This document shows, piece after piece, positions 18,574-27,224 of a stretch of DNA of 64,000 bases. The position numbers and the translations under genes were made by a program. The first letter of the stretch is position 1; each line of letters opens with the position of its first letter. The notes under the pieces were generated by a model, which saw nothing but the letters and a program-made list of their open reading frames with translations, was not told where the DNA came from and ran no database searches. This stretch comes from Aquimarina spongiae (GTDB taxonomy: Bacteria; Bacteroidota; Bacteroidia; Flavobacteriales; Flavobacteriaceae): positions 1 through 64,000 of the forward strand of contig NZ_FQYP01000012.1 of the NCBI RefSeq assembly GCF_900141785.1. Direction: 5' to 3'.

Positions 18574-19092
18574 ATGCCTGTTAAAATTAGATTACAGAGA
18601 CATGGTAAAAAAGGGAAGCCTTTTTACTGGATCGTAGCAGCAGATGCTCGAGCTAAAAGAGATGGTAGATTTCTTGAAAAATTAGGAACTTACAATCCAA
18701 ACGTAAATCCAGCGAGTATCGATTTAAATATCGATGGAGCTGTACAGTGGTTGCAAAATGGAGCGCAACCAACCGATACTGCCAGAGCAATCTTATCTTA
18801 CAAGGGAGTAATGCTTAAAAACCATTTACTTGGTGGAGTAAGAAAAGGAGCTTTGACTGAAGAACAAGCGGAGGAAAAATTCCAGGCTTGGGTTGCAGAA
18901 AAAGAAGGTAGTATCAATTCTAAAAAAGATGCACTTGCTAAAGCTGATGCTGATGCAAAAGCTAAAATTTTAGAAGCTGAAAAAGAAGTTAATGCTAAGC
19001 GTGCGGCCGAGGCTGCTCAAGTTGAAGCAGAGGCTAATGCAGAAGAAGCTGCAGCAGAAGTAACCGAAGAAGCTAGCAACGAAGAAGAATAG
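18574..19092 (+). CDS. rpsP: 30S ribosomal protein S16 with long acidic C-terminal tail
   Basis: The first 80 or so residues are canonical S16 (MPVKIRLQRHGKKGKPFYWI, KRDGRFLEKLGTYNP, VQWLQNGAQPTDTA). The remaining 90 form an Ala/Glu/Lys-rich helical tail ending in EEASNEEE, so the protein is 172 residues instead of the usual 80-90. Such tails are common in Bacteroidota S16, and their job is unknown. It is the first gene of a translation-related operon with rimM and a tRNA methyltransferase. Confidence 0.97.
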   Translation: MPVKIRLQRHGKKGKPFYWIVAADARAKRDGRFLEKLGTYNPNVNPASIDLNIDGAVQWLQNGAQPTDTARAILSYKGVMLKNHLLGGVRKGALTEEQAEEKFQAWVAEKEGSINSKKDALAKADADAKAKILEAEKEVNAKRAAEAAQVEAEANAEEAAAEVTEEASNEEE

Positions 19093-19103
19093 TTGCTTTA
19101 TTT

Positions 19104-19634
19104 ATGATGAAGAAAGAAGATTGCTTCTATCTAGGTAAAATCGTAAGTAAATTCAGTTTTAAGGGGGAGGTACTGATCAAATTGGATACCGATGAGCCCG
19201 AAAGTTATGTAAAAATGGAATCAGTTTTTGTTAACTACAACAATAACTTGGTTCCATTTTTTATTGAAAAAAGCAAACTGCATAAAAGTGATTTACTACG
19301 TGTAAAATTTGAAGATGTAGATTCTGAAGAAGATGCCGATGATCTGATGAAAGCAGAAATATATCTTCCGTTATCCTTACTTCCAAAATTAGAAGGAAAT
19401 CAGTTCTACTACCACGAGGTAATTGGTTTTACAATAATAGATACTTCCTTTGGAGAAGTAGGTGTCATCAAAGCGATCAACGATAGTACAGCTCAAGCAT
19501 TGTTCGAGATAGATCGAAAAGGAACCGAAATTCTGATCCCAATGAACGATGAGTTTATCGATAGCGTAGATCGAGATACAAAGACGGTACATGTAACCAC
19601 TCCAGAAGGGTTGATCGATTTATACTTGCAATAG
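19104..19634 (+). CDS. rimM: Ribosome maturation factor RimM
   Basis: At 176 residues it is normal for RimM. It has the N-terminal RimM domain (LGKIVSKFSFKGEVLIKLDTD) and a C-terminal PRC barrel (YYHEVIGFTIID, EILIPMNDEFIDSVD). It helps assemble the head of the 30S subunit and binds S19. It lies 11 bases after rpsP, the usual pairing. A second ATG at 19107 is equally possible as start. Confidence 0.95.
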   Translation: MMKKEDCFYLGKIVSKFSFKGEVLIKLDTDEPESYVKMESVFVNYNNNLVPFFIEKSKLHKSDLLRVKFEDVDSEEDADDLMKAEIYLPLSLLPKLEGNQFYYHEVIGFTIIDTSFGEVGVIKAINDSTAQALFEIDRKGTEILIPMNDEFIDSVDRDTKTVHVTTPEGLIDLYLQ

Positions 19635-19648
19635 AATCTGGGAGACCT

Positions 19649-20362
19649 ATGGATAAGCCTTTTCAATTCAAACAATTTACGATTCAGCAAGACCGCTGTG
19701 CCATGAAAATTGGTACAGATGGGGTGTTGCTTGGCGCCTGGGCGCCAATAGACGACACTGTTAACTCTATCTTAGATGTTGGTACAGGTACTGGTGTAAT
19801 TGCCTTGATGATGGCACAACGAAGTCAGGCTCAAATTGTAGATGCTCTGGAAATCGATGCTGATGCCTATGAACAAGCTGTAGAGAATTTTGAAGCTTCA
19901 TCCTGGGGAGATCGCTTGTTTTGTTACCATGCTTCTTTTCAGGAGTTTGCGCAGGAAATCGATGAGCAATATGATCTACTGATTAGTAATCCTCCTTTTT
20001 TTGCTGAAGATTATAAAACCGATAGTGATCAAAGAGATTTGGCAAGGTTTCAGGATGCGCTCCCGTTTGATCATTTGTTGATCGGAGCATCAAAATTATT
20101 ATCTGAAAGTGGCAGATTGGCAATCATTGTCCCATTTCAGGAAGAAGGAAAAGTGGTAGATATCGCTGAACAAGTAGGGTTGTTTGTACAAAAAAATACC
20201 AGGGTCAAAGGTGCTCCTGGTACCAAGATAAAAAGAAGTCTATTAGTGTTTACTAGAGATAGAAAGGAAGGAGAAGTAGAGGAGTTGGTAATCGAAAAAT
20301 CCAGGCATGTATATACAGATCAGTACATCGATCTAGTCAAAGATTTCTACCTAAAAATGTAA
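19649..20362 (+). CDS. tRNA1(Val) (adenine37-N6)-methyltransferase-like protein
   Basis: This 237-residue SAM-dependent methyltransferase has motif I ILDVGTGTGVIALMMAQ, an acidic ribose-binding position in ALEIDADAYEQA, and the N6-adenine catalytic motif NPPFF (in LLISNPPFF). The opening FQFKQFTIQQDRCAMKIGTDGVLLGAW is typical of the TrmN6/YfiC family. It probably methylates A37 of tRNA-Val. It lies 14 bases after rimM and is likely cotranscribed. Confidence 0.9.
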   Translation: MDKPFQFKQFTIQQDRCAMKIGTDGVLLGAWAPIDDTVNSILDVGTGTGVIALMMAQRSQAQIVDALEIDADAYEQAVENFEASSWGDRLFCYHASFQEFAQEIDEQYDLLISNPPFFAEDYKTDSDQRDLARFQDALPFDHLLIGASKLLSESGRLAIIVPFQEEGKVVDIAEQVGLFVQKNTRVKGAPGTKIKRSLLVFTRDRKEGEVEELVIEKSRHVYTDQYIDLVKDFYLKM

Positions 20363-20368
20363 AATAAG

Positions 20369-20396
20369 AAAAGGAAAGCCACAAAGCCTTCCTTTC
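20369..20396. terminator. Probable terminator between convergent genes
   Basis: An imperfect stem AAAGGAAAGCC / GGCTTTCC-like lies between the convergent methyltransferase and PepSY-like genes, with a G-U pair only in the minus-strand RNA and T-rich flanks on that strand. A second imperfect hairpin (CTTAATTC / GAATTAAG, about 20421-20455) lies beside it. Confidence 0.45.
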
Positions 20397-20467
20397 CCGA
20401 AATCCAATCACTCTACAAAGCTTAATTCGCTAAATGTGAAAACAGCGTGAATTAAGATCGTACACTA

Positions 20468-20779
20468 TTATTTTTTCGTGATCCAATTTCCATCAGCATC
20501 ACAATATACCTCCATCTCTTTATCTCCTTGTTTTAGGATCAATTTGAACTCAGAAGCATCTTCCTTGGCTGCAGCACTTTCGATAGAAGCTCCTGCAAAA
20601 TCTTTTGCAACCGCATCCAAGACCTTTTGTGGAAGATTTTCTACAGCCAAATCGATATATTTATCCTGAACCGGAGTTACAGTTTCTGTATCGTTTGAGG
20701 CAATTTCTTGAGCATTAATGCTTTGTGTTCCTACTAATAACCCTAATGCTAATACTGGCAATACAAATAATTTTTTCAT
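20468..20779 (-). CDS. Small exported PepSY-like protein
   Basis: This 103-residue protein has a signal peptide (MKKLFVLPVLALGLLVG..NAQ) and one PepSY-like/DUF2874-type domain. The features are a helix with LPQKVLDAVAKDFAGASIESA followed by strands in which charged residues alternate (EFKLILKQGDKEMEVYCDADGNWI). It is periplasmic or secreted, and its function is unknown. It stands alone on the minus strand, downstream of a gene-poor gap. Confidence 0.78.
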   Translation of the reverse strand: MKKLFVLPVLALGLLVGTQSINAQEIASNDTETVTPVQDKYIDLAVENLPQKVLDAVAKDFAGASIESAAAKEDASEFKLILKQGDKEMEVYCDADGNWITKK

Positions 20780-21194
20780 CGTTTAATCTCTTTTAGGTTT
20801 TAAAAATTTAATTCGTTTTATCTAGTAGAAGAATTATGCCATAAGAAGATTAAATGTGTGTTTTTGGTGTATCTATTTGATTTTCAATTTTTTGAATATA
20901 GAATGAACGTTTTCATAAAAATTGTTAAGGAATTCTTATTTGTGTAGAAAAAGAATATTGACTGCGGAATTCATACACGAATTTTATACTTAATTATAGT
21001 ACAAAGAGGTGTCTCAAGTTGAGGTTTTTGAACTGTAAAACGATATAGAGGAAAGTCAAATTTGTTTTGTTTTAAGGTTCTTCTAAGAGAACTAACATTT
21101 TTTAAAGCAAAGGAAAATAAAACCTGTTCTATTTTGATTATTTGTTAATGAATCTCACTATTTTTGAAGATATCATAAATTAATATTGTTGTAT
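20780..21194. other. Intergenic region with one short hairpin
   Basis: This spacer of about 415 bases between divergent genes has no credible gene. An inverted repeat GTTCT / AGAAC with a 6-base loop lies at 21077-21092, about 100 bases before the acyl-CoA dehydrogenase start. The role is unknown. Confidence 0.45.
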
Positions 21195-22373
21195 ATGAAG
21201 CCAGATCTTTTTGAAGCTCCAGACTATTATCAAATCGATGAATTACTCTCAGACGAGCATAAATTAGTAAGAGATGCAGCTCGTAGCTGGGTAAAACGAG
21301 AAGTTTCGCCAATTATAGAAGAATATGCACAACGTGCAGAATTTCCTAACCAGATTATCAAAGGTTTGGCAGAAATTGGAGCCTTTGGTCCTTATATCCC
21401 TGAGGAATATGGAGGAGCTGGGCTGGATCAAATTAGTTATGGTTTGATTATGCAAGAGATTGAAAGAGGTGATTCTGGAGTACGTTCTACTTCGTCGGTA
21501 CAATCCTCATTGGTAATGTATCCGATCTGGAAATATGGAAATGAAGAACAACGTAAAAAATATTTACCCAAATTAGCTTCAGGAGAGTTCATGGGATGTT
21601 TTGGTCTTACCGAACCCGATCATGGATCCAACCCTGGTGGGATGACTACCAATTTTAAAGATAAAGGAGATCATTATTTATTGAATGGAGCCAAACTATG
21701 GATATCCAATGCGCCATTTGCAGACATTGCAGTGGTTTGGGCCAAAAATGAAGAAGGAAGGATTCATGGACTTGTCGTAGAAAGAGGTATGGAAGGATTT
21801 TCAACCCCTGAAACCCATAACAAATGGTCGCTGCGAGCATCTGCCACTGGAGAGTTGATTTTTGATAATGTAAAAGTGCCCAAAGAAAACCTGCTACCGA
21901 ATAAAAGTGGATTGGGAGCACCTTTGGGATGTTTAGATTCTGCTAGATATGGGATCGCTTGGGGTGCTATTGGAGCTGCTATGGATTGTTATGATACTGC
22001 ATTGCGATATGCCAAAGAACGTATTCAGTTTGATAAGCCAATTGCCGCTACCCAGTTACAACAAAAGAAATTGGCCGAAATGATCACCGAGATCACCAAA
22101 GCACAGTTGATGGCCTGGCGTTTAGGAGTCCTTCGAAATGAAGGAAAAGCAACTTCTGCCCAGATTTCTATGGCGAAACGAAATAATGTAGAAATGGCCA
22201 TAAAAATAGCAAGAGAAGCAAGACAAGTGCTCGGAGGTATGGGAATCACAGGAGAGTACAGTATCATGAGACATATGATGAATTTGGAAAGTGTAATTAC
22301 TTACGAAGGGACACACGATATCCACTTGTTGATCACTGGTATGGATATTACCGGGATGCCGGCTTTTAAATAA
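21195..22373 (+). CDS. Acyl-CoA dehydrogenase, glutaryl-CoA-dehydrogenase type
   Basis: From the ATG at 21195 this is 392 residues, the usual size for the family. Typical motifs are FGLTEPDHGSNP (flavin and substrate contact), KLWISNAPFADI, the C-terminal RQVLGGMGITGEY, and TYEGTHDIHLLI with the catalytic-base glutamate as in glutaryl-CoA dehydrogenases. It is an FAD enzyme that would oxidise, and possibly decarboxylate, glutaryl-CoA in lysine/tryptophan breakdown. Substrate is inferred from motif resemblance. A TTG three codons upstream is a less likely start. A strong terminator follows, so it is a single-gene unit. Confidence 0.92.
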   Translation: MKPDLFEAPDYYQIDELLSDEHKLVRDAARSWVKREVSPIIEEYAQRAEFPNQIIKGLAEIGAFGPYIPEEYGGAGLDQISYGLIMQEIERGDSGVRSTSSVQSSLVMYPIWKYGNEEQRKKYLPKLASGEFMGCFGLTEPDHGSNPGGMTTNFKDKGDHYLLNGAKLWISNAPFADIAVVWAKNEEGRIHGLVVERGMEGFSTPETHNKWSLRASATGELIFDNVKVPKENLLPNKSGLGAPLGCLDSARYGIAWGAIGAAMDCYDTALRYAKERIQFDKPIAATQLQQKKLAEMITEITKAQLMAWRLGVLRNEGKATSAQISMAKRNNVEMAIKIAREARQVLGGMGITGEYSIMRHMMNLESVITYEGTHDIHLLITGMDITGMPAFK

Positions 22374-22381
22374 TAATTATA

Positions 22382-22413
22382 AAATTCTCCTACACCTCGG
22401 TGTAGGAGAATTT
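22382..22413 (+). terminator. Terminator of the acyl-CoA dehydrogenase gene
   Basis: A perfect stem AAATTCTCCTACA / TGTAGGAGAATTT with a small CCTCGG loop lies 8 bases after the stop codon. Confidence 0.87.
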
Positions 22414-22463
22414 AGGGAATTGCAAAAAAACAGTTAATCGTCAAAAGCAAATAAATTGACTGT

Positions 22464-22517
22464 ATAGCTTCAAATCCGATGTCTCGTCCTACCCTTGCAT
22501 GGATATTGAAGCTGATA
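22464..22517. repeat. Long imperfect inverted repeat upstream of the glycerophosphodiesterase gene
   Basis: AGCTTCAAATCC (22466-22477) pairs with GGATATTGAAGCT (22501-22513) with one bulged base. The pairing extends by TAT/ATA beyond a second bulge, giving about 15 pairs around a 23-base loop. GGGAAT (22415-22420) and ATTCCC (22517-22522) could form an outer stem. It lies in a 228-base gap and might be a leader structure; the role is unknown. Confidence 0.4.
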
Positions 22518-22641
22518 TTCCCATAGAAGAATAATTGTTTAGGTACTCATTATACCTTATTCATAAACCTATAATTCATCTACAAGGCAATAGTACAGCA
22601 GGAGAGTTTCAAATTCTGAAACTGAGGATTTTTTTTCGAAA

Positions 22642-23328
22642 ATGGATATGAAAATATTTGGTCATCGAGGAGCTGCCGGATTGGTAGCAGAAAATACGCT
22701 GGAATCAGTAAAAGAAGCCTTGCGTTTCAAAGTAGATGGTATCGAGATTGATATCCATCAGTGCCGTTCTGGAGAGTTAGTCGTGATTCATGATGAAACT
22801 TTGGAAAGAACCACCAATGGCAAAGGAGAGGTTTCTGATTTTACACTACAAGAATTACGACAATTCAGTACCGAAGAGGGTTTTTTGATTCCGACCTTGC
22901 AGGAAGTGCTAGCGCTCATTGATGGCAGATGTGAATTAAATATTGAGTTGAAAGGGAAACACACAGCGTTACCTACTTTGCAGTTATTGGAAGAGTATAT
23001 TCCAAATTCAAGTTGGCAAAACGCTGATTTTATCTTATCTAGTTTTGATCATGAACAGTTAAGACAACTTAGAGCAGTTACTTCAAAATACCGAATAGGT
23101 GTGCTCACTGAAGAAAGTATTGCGATTGCTCTACCGGTTGCAAAAGAATTAGAAGCCTTTTCTGTCCATCCATCAATTCGGAACCTTACCGAAGAAGAAG
23201 TTATATTGGCAAAAGACGAGGGTTTTAAGGTATTTGTATGGACAGTAAACGATATATCGTTGATTCGTAAATCAAAATCGTGGAATGTTGATGGAGTGAT
23301 CACAGATTTTCCGAATTTTGCACTATGA
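22642..23328 (+). CDS. Glycerophosphodiester phosphodiesterase
   Basis: This 228-residue protein has the GDPD TIM-barrel motifs GHRGAAGLVAENT, VDGIEIDIHQCRSGELVVIHDE (metal ligands E, D and catalytic H) and, near the end, FVWTVNDISLIRKSKSWNVDGVITDFP. It hydrolyses glycerophosphodiesters to glycerol-3-phosphate and an alcohol. No signal peptide is present, so it is cytosolic. Its stop overlaps the start of the next flavoprotein gene by 4 bases (ATGA), indicating translational coupling. A second ATG two codons downstream is an alternative start. Confidence 0.93.
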   Translation: MDMKIFGHRGAAGLVAENTLESVKEALRFKVDGIEIDIHQCRSGELVVIHDETLERTTNGKGEVSDFTLQELRQFSTEEGFLIPTLQEVLALIDGRCELNIELKGKHTALPTLQLLEEYIPNSSWQNADFILSSFDHEQLRQLRAVTSKYRIGVLTEESIAIALPVAKELEAFSVHPSIRNLTEEEVILAKDEGFKVFVWTVNDISLIRKSKSWNVDGVITDFPNFAL

Positions 23329-24533
23329 ACTATGATTTGATTATTGTGGGTGGTGGCGCCGCGGGTTTTTTTACCGCGATCAATGCTGCAGAACACAATC
23401 CAAAATTGAAAATTGCTATTCTGGAACGAGGAAAAGAAGTATTGTCGAAAGTACGAGTTTCTGGAGGTGGGCGATGTAATGTTACTCATGCCGAATTCAT
23501 TCCTAACGAACTGGTAAAAAACTACCCCAGAGGAGAAAAAGAATTAAAAGGACCTTTCCATACCTTTATGACAGGAGATACTATCGAATGGTTTGAACAA
23601 AGAGGTGTTGAGTTGAAGATAGAAGAAGATGGTAGAATGTTTCCGGTTACAGATTCTTCAGAAACTATCATCAATTGCTTTTTGGGAGAAACCAAAAGAT
23701 TGAATATAGAGGTGTTAACCAATCAAGCGGTAAAAAAAATTCAACCAAAGGATGATTATTGGAGGATAACTACGAATACAAGTGATTTTGAAGCCAAGAA
23801 ATTGATGATTGCCACAGGTAGCAACCCCAAGATATGGAAAATGCTTAAAGATTTGGGTCATTACATTGTTGATCCGGTTCCGTCGCTGTTTACCTTTAAC
23901 TGCAAAGACTCGAGGATTAAGGAGCTGATGGGTGTGGTTACTCAAGCATCTGTAAAGATTCAGAACTCCAAATTATCTAGTGAAGGCCCATTATTGATTA
24001 CGCATTGGGGGATGAGTGGTCCCGCCATTTTGAAATTGTCGGCCTGGGGAGCTGCAGAACTACATGCCCTAAATTACAATTTCGAAATCAAGGTAAATTG
24101 GAGGGAATACTACACTTTTGATGAAACCCTTGAAGAACTGAAGATTTTTAAAACAAAAATGGCTAAGCAACAGGTTTCAAAATATACACAGTTTGAGTTG
24201 CCGAAAAGACTCTGGCAAAGCCTGGTTACAGCAGCCCAAATTCAATCGTATCAAAAATGGGCAGACGTGAATAAAAATCAACTTCAGGCACTTGCCAGAG
24301 AGTTAACCGCAGGTATTTTCACCATAAAGGGAAAAAGTACCTTTAAAGAAGAGTTTGTAACTGCGGGAGGAATAGATTTGAAAGAGGTTAATTTCAAGAC
24401 TTACGAAAGTAAAAAACATAAAAACTTATATTTTGCTGGAGAGGTGCTGAATATTGATGCTATTACCGGAGGATTTAATTTTCAGAATGCTTGGACTGGT
24501 GCTTTTATTGCCGCGCAAGCTATAAATTCGTAA
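23325..24533 (+). CDS. YhiN/HI0933-type flavoprotein (NAD(P)/FAD-dependent oxidoreductase)
   Basis: This 402-residue protein opens with a Rossmann dinucleotide fold, DLIIVGGGAAGFFTAINAAE, followed by ILERGKEVLSKVRVSGGGRCNVTH, a hallmark of the HI0933/BaiN-like family. The C-terminal FAD-binding segment is FAGEVLNIDAITGGFNFQNAW. Most members are of unknown substrate; some have been named aminoacetone oxidases or 3-dehydro-bile-acid reductases. Its start overlaps the upstream phosphodiesterase gene. Confidence 0.92.
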   Translation: MNYDLIIVGGGAAGFFTAINAAEHNPKLKIAILERGKEVLSKVRVSGGGRCNVTHAEFIPNELVKNYPRGEKELKGPFHTFMTGDTIEWFEQRGVELKIEEDGRMFPVTDSSETIINCFLGETKRLNIEVLTNQAVKKIQPKDDYWRITTNTSDFEAKKLMIATGSNPKIWKMLKDLGHYIVDPVPSLFTFNCKDSRIKELMGVVTQASVKIQNSKLSSEGPLLITHWGMSGPAILKLSAWGAAELHALNYNFEIKVNWREYYTFDETLEELKIFKTKMAKQQVSKYTQFELPKRLWQSLVTAAQIQSYQKWADVNKNQLQALARELTAGIFTIKGKSTFKEEFVTAGGIDLKEVNFKTYESKKHKNLYFAGEVLNIDAITGGFNFQNAWTGAFIAAQAINS

Positions 24534-24594
24534 TACAAGTATCTTTCGGTCTGGAGATTATGACAGAATAAAAATTAGATATACCATAACCAAG

Positions 24595-25149
24595 ATGCAA
24601 AAGTACATAGCGCTATTAAGAGGAATCAATGTAGGTGGCCATAAGAAAATAAAGATGGTCGATCTAAAATCCATGTTTGAGAAATTGAAATTTAGTAATG
24701 TGACTACCTATATACAGAGTGGGAATGTCGTTTTTGAAAGTGAAATAGCAGATCAACATATCATTGCCGAAACAATCAAAAAGGGAATTAAAGATACATT
24801 TGATTTTGATGTTCCTGTTTTGGTATTGTCTGCCGATGTGCTGCTATCGATTTATCATGCTAATCCTTTTTTTACACAATTAGAGAACGAAGAACTGGAC
24901 GAGAAAAAAATGCTGTTTACGTTTTTAGACAGTCTTCCAGATAGATCTCGAATTCATGAAATTTCAGCAGCTTCGCACGAAAAAGAGAAAATTGAAATTA
25001 GAGACGAGGTGATATACTTCTATGCGGGTAATGGCTACGGGAAAACAAAACTGAGTAACAATTTTTTCGAAAAAAAACTAAACTGTAGCGCTACTACTCG
25101 TAATTTGAAAACTGTGGTTAAATTGTTGGAATTAAGTAATTTGTTATAG
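24595..25149 (+). CDS. DUF1697 family protein
   Basis: This 184-residue cytosolic protein matches DUF1697 by its opening IALLRGINVGGHKKIKM, the segment VTTYIQSGNVVFES, and the end GYGKTKLSNNFFEKKL..TTRN with a conserved TTRNLKTV. The family has no established function. It follows the flavoprotein gene by 61 bases on the same strand and may share its transcript. Confidence 0.92.
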   Translation: MQKYIALLRGINVGGHKKIKMVDLKSMFEKLKFSNVTTYIQSGNVVFESEIADQHIIAETIKKGIKDTFDFDVPVLVLSADVLLSIYHANPFFTQLENEELDEKKMLFTFLDSLPDRSRIHEISAASHEKEKIEIRDEVIYFYAGNGYGKTKLSNNFFEKKLNCSATTRNLKTVVKLLELSNLL

Positions 25150-25226
25150 GTTTTAATAGGGTGTTAACTAGCTATTCTGAGCTTTTTTTCGTAAATTAAA
25201 GGAGTTTAACCAATACCTCGTTAACT

Positions 25227-26009
25227 ATGAAAAAAATTACCCTTTTCCTTGTTCTTCTTTTTGTTTTTGATGGATCGGCTATCTGGGCCAATAATGGGCA
25301 ACCGATTGAAAAATTGCTATCTGAGTATATCAATAAGATGAATGCCCTTACACAAGGAACCAATAAAATGGATGTATTAGAGCTGTTTGATGAGAAATAT
25401 AGTGGAAATACCGTATATGTAAACTTATCAGGCGCATTGGTAAGGAAAAACTATAGTAAGAAGGATATATCGTCCCAATTAGATGATATTATTGATGATA
25501 ATAACTACAAGTTCAGGTTGACTCTGGATAAAGTAGTATTTAAAACCCAAAAGGAACGAGCAGGAACCATTTCTGCAGTAGTTAATTTCGAATCTTTTAT
25601 CGATAAGCGGTTGGCAGAAAAAGGAACAATGTTGATGGATATGGTTGCCATTCGAGCCAATGGAGGATGGAAAATCGTACAAAATAATATGGTTCGTGTT
25701 TCTGAAGCCAAAGATATAGGAGAATGCGTTTGCTACTTGTATGGTAAAGGTACTACCAAGTTTGTCACCGAAGTATATTTTCCTACAGGGTTAGAATACA
25801 GTCAGGAATTTGATGCATTTCAGGTAACCACCAAGGATAACAAGAGAATTATCAAATCTGATAATAAAGAATTTTATTGGAGCAGAGATACCGGCAAACT
25901 TACCTTCAAAGGAGGGAATATTGGCAGAGCAGAAAATTCCAGAAAAGCCGTGGAATTTGTCTTAAAAAATCTGTATAAAGATTCCTGCGTGAACATTGTG
26001 TTTAATTAG
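25227..26009 (+). CDS. Exported protein with NTF2/SnoaL-like domain, function unknown
   Basis: This 260-residue protein has a signal peptide (MKKITLFLVLLFVFDGSAIWA). Residues about 30-155 look like an NTF2-like cone (LLSEYINKMNAL, MDVLELFDEKYSGN, GTISAVVNFESFIDK, GGWKIVQNNMVRV). The C-terminal 90 residues hold two cysteines in ECVCYLYGKG and further beta strands that I do not recognise. It is followed by a terminator. A periplasmic location is inferred. Confidence 0.75.
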   Translation: MKKITLFLVLLFVFDGSAIWANNGQPIEKLLSEYINKMNALTQGTNKMDVLELFDEKYSGNTVYVNLSGALVRKNYSKKDISSQLDDIIDDNNYKFRLTLDKVVFKTQKERAGTISAVVNFESFIDKRLAEKGTMLMDMVAIRANGGWKIVQNNMVRVSEAKDIGECVCYLYGKGTTKFVTEVYFPTGLEYSQEFDAFQVTTKDNKRIIKSDNKEFYWSRDTGKLTFKGGNIGRAENSRKAVEFVLKNLYKDSCVNIVFN

Positions 26010-26028
26010 CATCAAGAATGATATAAAT

Positions 26029-26051
26029 AAAACCCGCAAAACGCGGGTTTT
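26029..26051. terminator. Bidirectional terminator between NTF2-like and tetR genes
   Basis: A stem AAACCCGC / GCGGGTTT with loop AAAAC, with A and T runs on both sides, lies between convergent genes ending at 26009 and 26056. Confidence 0.88.
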
Positions 26052-26055
26052 TTAT

Positions 26056-26628
26056 TTAATTGATAATCGTCGAATCTTTCAAAAAACCTCTCCACGAGAT
26101 TTCTATCGCCTGATTAATATGTTTTTCCTGAAGTTTTAACTGCTCGTTTTCGTGTATTTTCACTAGAGACACTACATTTCCAAAGAATAATTCTTCCATA
26201 ACAAGGGTATTGTATGCCTTGAAGATTTTCTTTTTAATCCCTTTCTTAAAATACTCCTGAATTTCATTGTAGTAATCACGTGCCCTGTCTTTAAGAGATT
26301 GTGGGATCTCTGGAGAACGGGCAATTTGTTCGGAAAATATAAACGCCAAAGGGTTATTGATGAAATAATAAAATAAATTGAGCCACATCACGGTAAATTG
26401 CTTTTTTAAATCGTCTTCGGGTACATTTCTCATAACTACGGTACCAAAATCCTGAGTAAGCATTAGATATAACTCTGTTATAATTTCTTCTTTATTCTTA
26501 AAATGATGATATACTGTTCCGTTTGCAACGCCAGATTCTTTAATAATTTGTGAAAGAGAGGTTGCATTAATCCCTTGTTTAGTAATTAATTCTAGAGTAG
26601 TCTGTAAGACTATTGCTTTTTTGCTCAT
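26056..26628 (-). CDS. TetR-family transcriptional regulator
   Basis: This 190-residue regulator has a canonical N-terminal TetR helix-turn-helix (LITKQGINATSLSQIIKESG, VANGTVYHHFKNKEEI). The C-terminal ligand domain is all-helical and not informative about the ligand. It lies 26 bases after tspO and is probably cotranscribed with it, so TspO or its ligand pathway is a plausible target. Confidence 0.93.
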   Translation of the reverse strand: MSKKAIVLQTTLELITKQGINATSLSQIIKESGVANGTVYHHFKNKEEIITELYLMLTQDFGTVVMRNVPEDDLKKQFTVMWLNLFYYFINNPLAFIFSEQIARSPEIPQSLKDRARDYYNEIQEYFKKGIKKKIFKAYNTLVMEELFFGNVVSLVKIHENEQLKLQEKHINQAIEISWRGFLKDSTIIN

Positions 26629-26654
26629 ACAAAAACTTATTCCTTATTCTTCAT

Positions 26655-27128
26655 TTAATTTAATCGCCATATGCCAAAATTTAATGCAGTCGCAAAAGCA
26701 ACCCAGGCAATATAAGGGATAAGTAGGTAAGCGGCAGTTTTGTTTACAACTTTAAACCATCTAATGGTAAAAAATAACAGGATAAAAAGGGCAATAATAT
26801 CCAGTAATGCAATTAATGGGTTTTGCAATCCAAAGAAAAAAATGGACCATGCAGCATTCAGTAATAACTGAAACCCAAAATGATATAACGCAATTTTTAC
26901 CCATTTATGATAAAAACCTTTGCTCCATACAATTCCTGCTGCAACACCCATCATAATATATAAGATCGCCCATACTGGCCCAAAAAGCCAGTTTGGTGGG
27001 GTAAATGAAGGCTTATTAAGTGTTTGATACCACGTATCGATAGATGTCTTAGTAGCAATACTACTTAAAAAACCTATTAAAAGGCATAATACTACGGCAA
27101 TACCAATACGAAATAACTTTATTTTCAT
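26655..27128 (-). CDS. tspO: TspO/MBR family membrane protein
   Basis: This 157-residue protein has five predicted membrane helices and the family's tryptophan-rich signature: WYQTLNKPSFTPPNWLFGPVW, WSIFFFGLQNPLIALLDI, YIAWVAFATALNFGIWRLN. TspO proteins bind tetrapyrroles and cholesterol-like ligands and are linked to stress and porphyrin handling. It lies upstream of, and probably in an operon with, a tetR gene, and is divergent from the mevalonate cluster. Confidence 0.95.
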   Translation of the reverse strand: MKIKLFRIGIAVVLCLLIGFLSSIATKTSIDTWYQTLNKPSFTPPNWLFGPVWAILYIMMGVAAGIVWSKGFYHKWVKIALYHFGFQLLLNAAWSIFFFGLQNPLIALLDIIALFILLFFTIRWFKVVNKTAAYLLIPYIAWVAFATALNFGIWRLN

Positions 27129-27201
27129 TAAAATGAGTTAGTGCAATACTAAAATAGCAATTTATTTTAACTACTTATACTTTTAAGTCCTATACAGCAC
27201 T

Positions 27202-27209
27202 TATATTTG
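27202..27209 (+). promoter_or_regulatory. -7 box of the mevalonate-pathway gene cluster
   Basis: TATATTTG is a perfect TAnnTTTG match 16 bases upstream of the mvaD ATG, implying a very short leader. No clear -33 TTTG is seen. The TTG inside this box is in frame with mvaD and could be mistaken for a start codon. Confidence 0.6.
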
Positions 27210-27224
27210 CTTAAATTTTATCCC

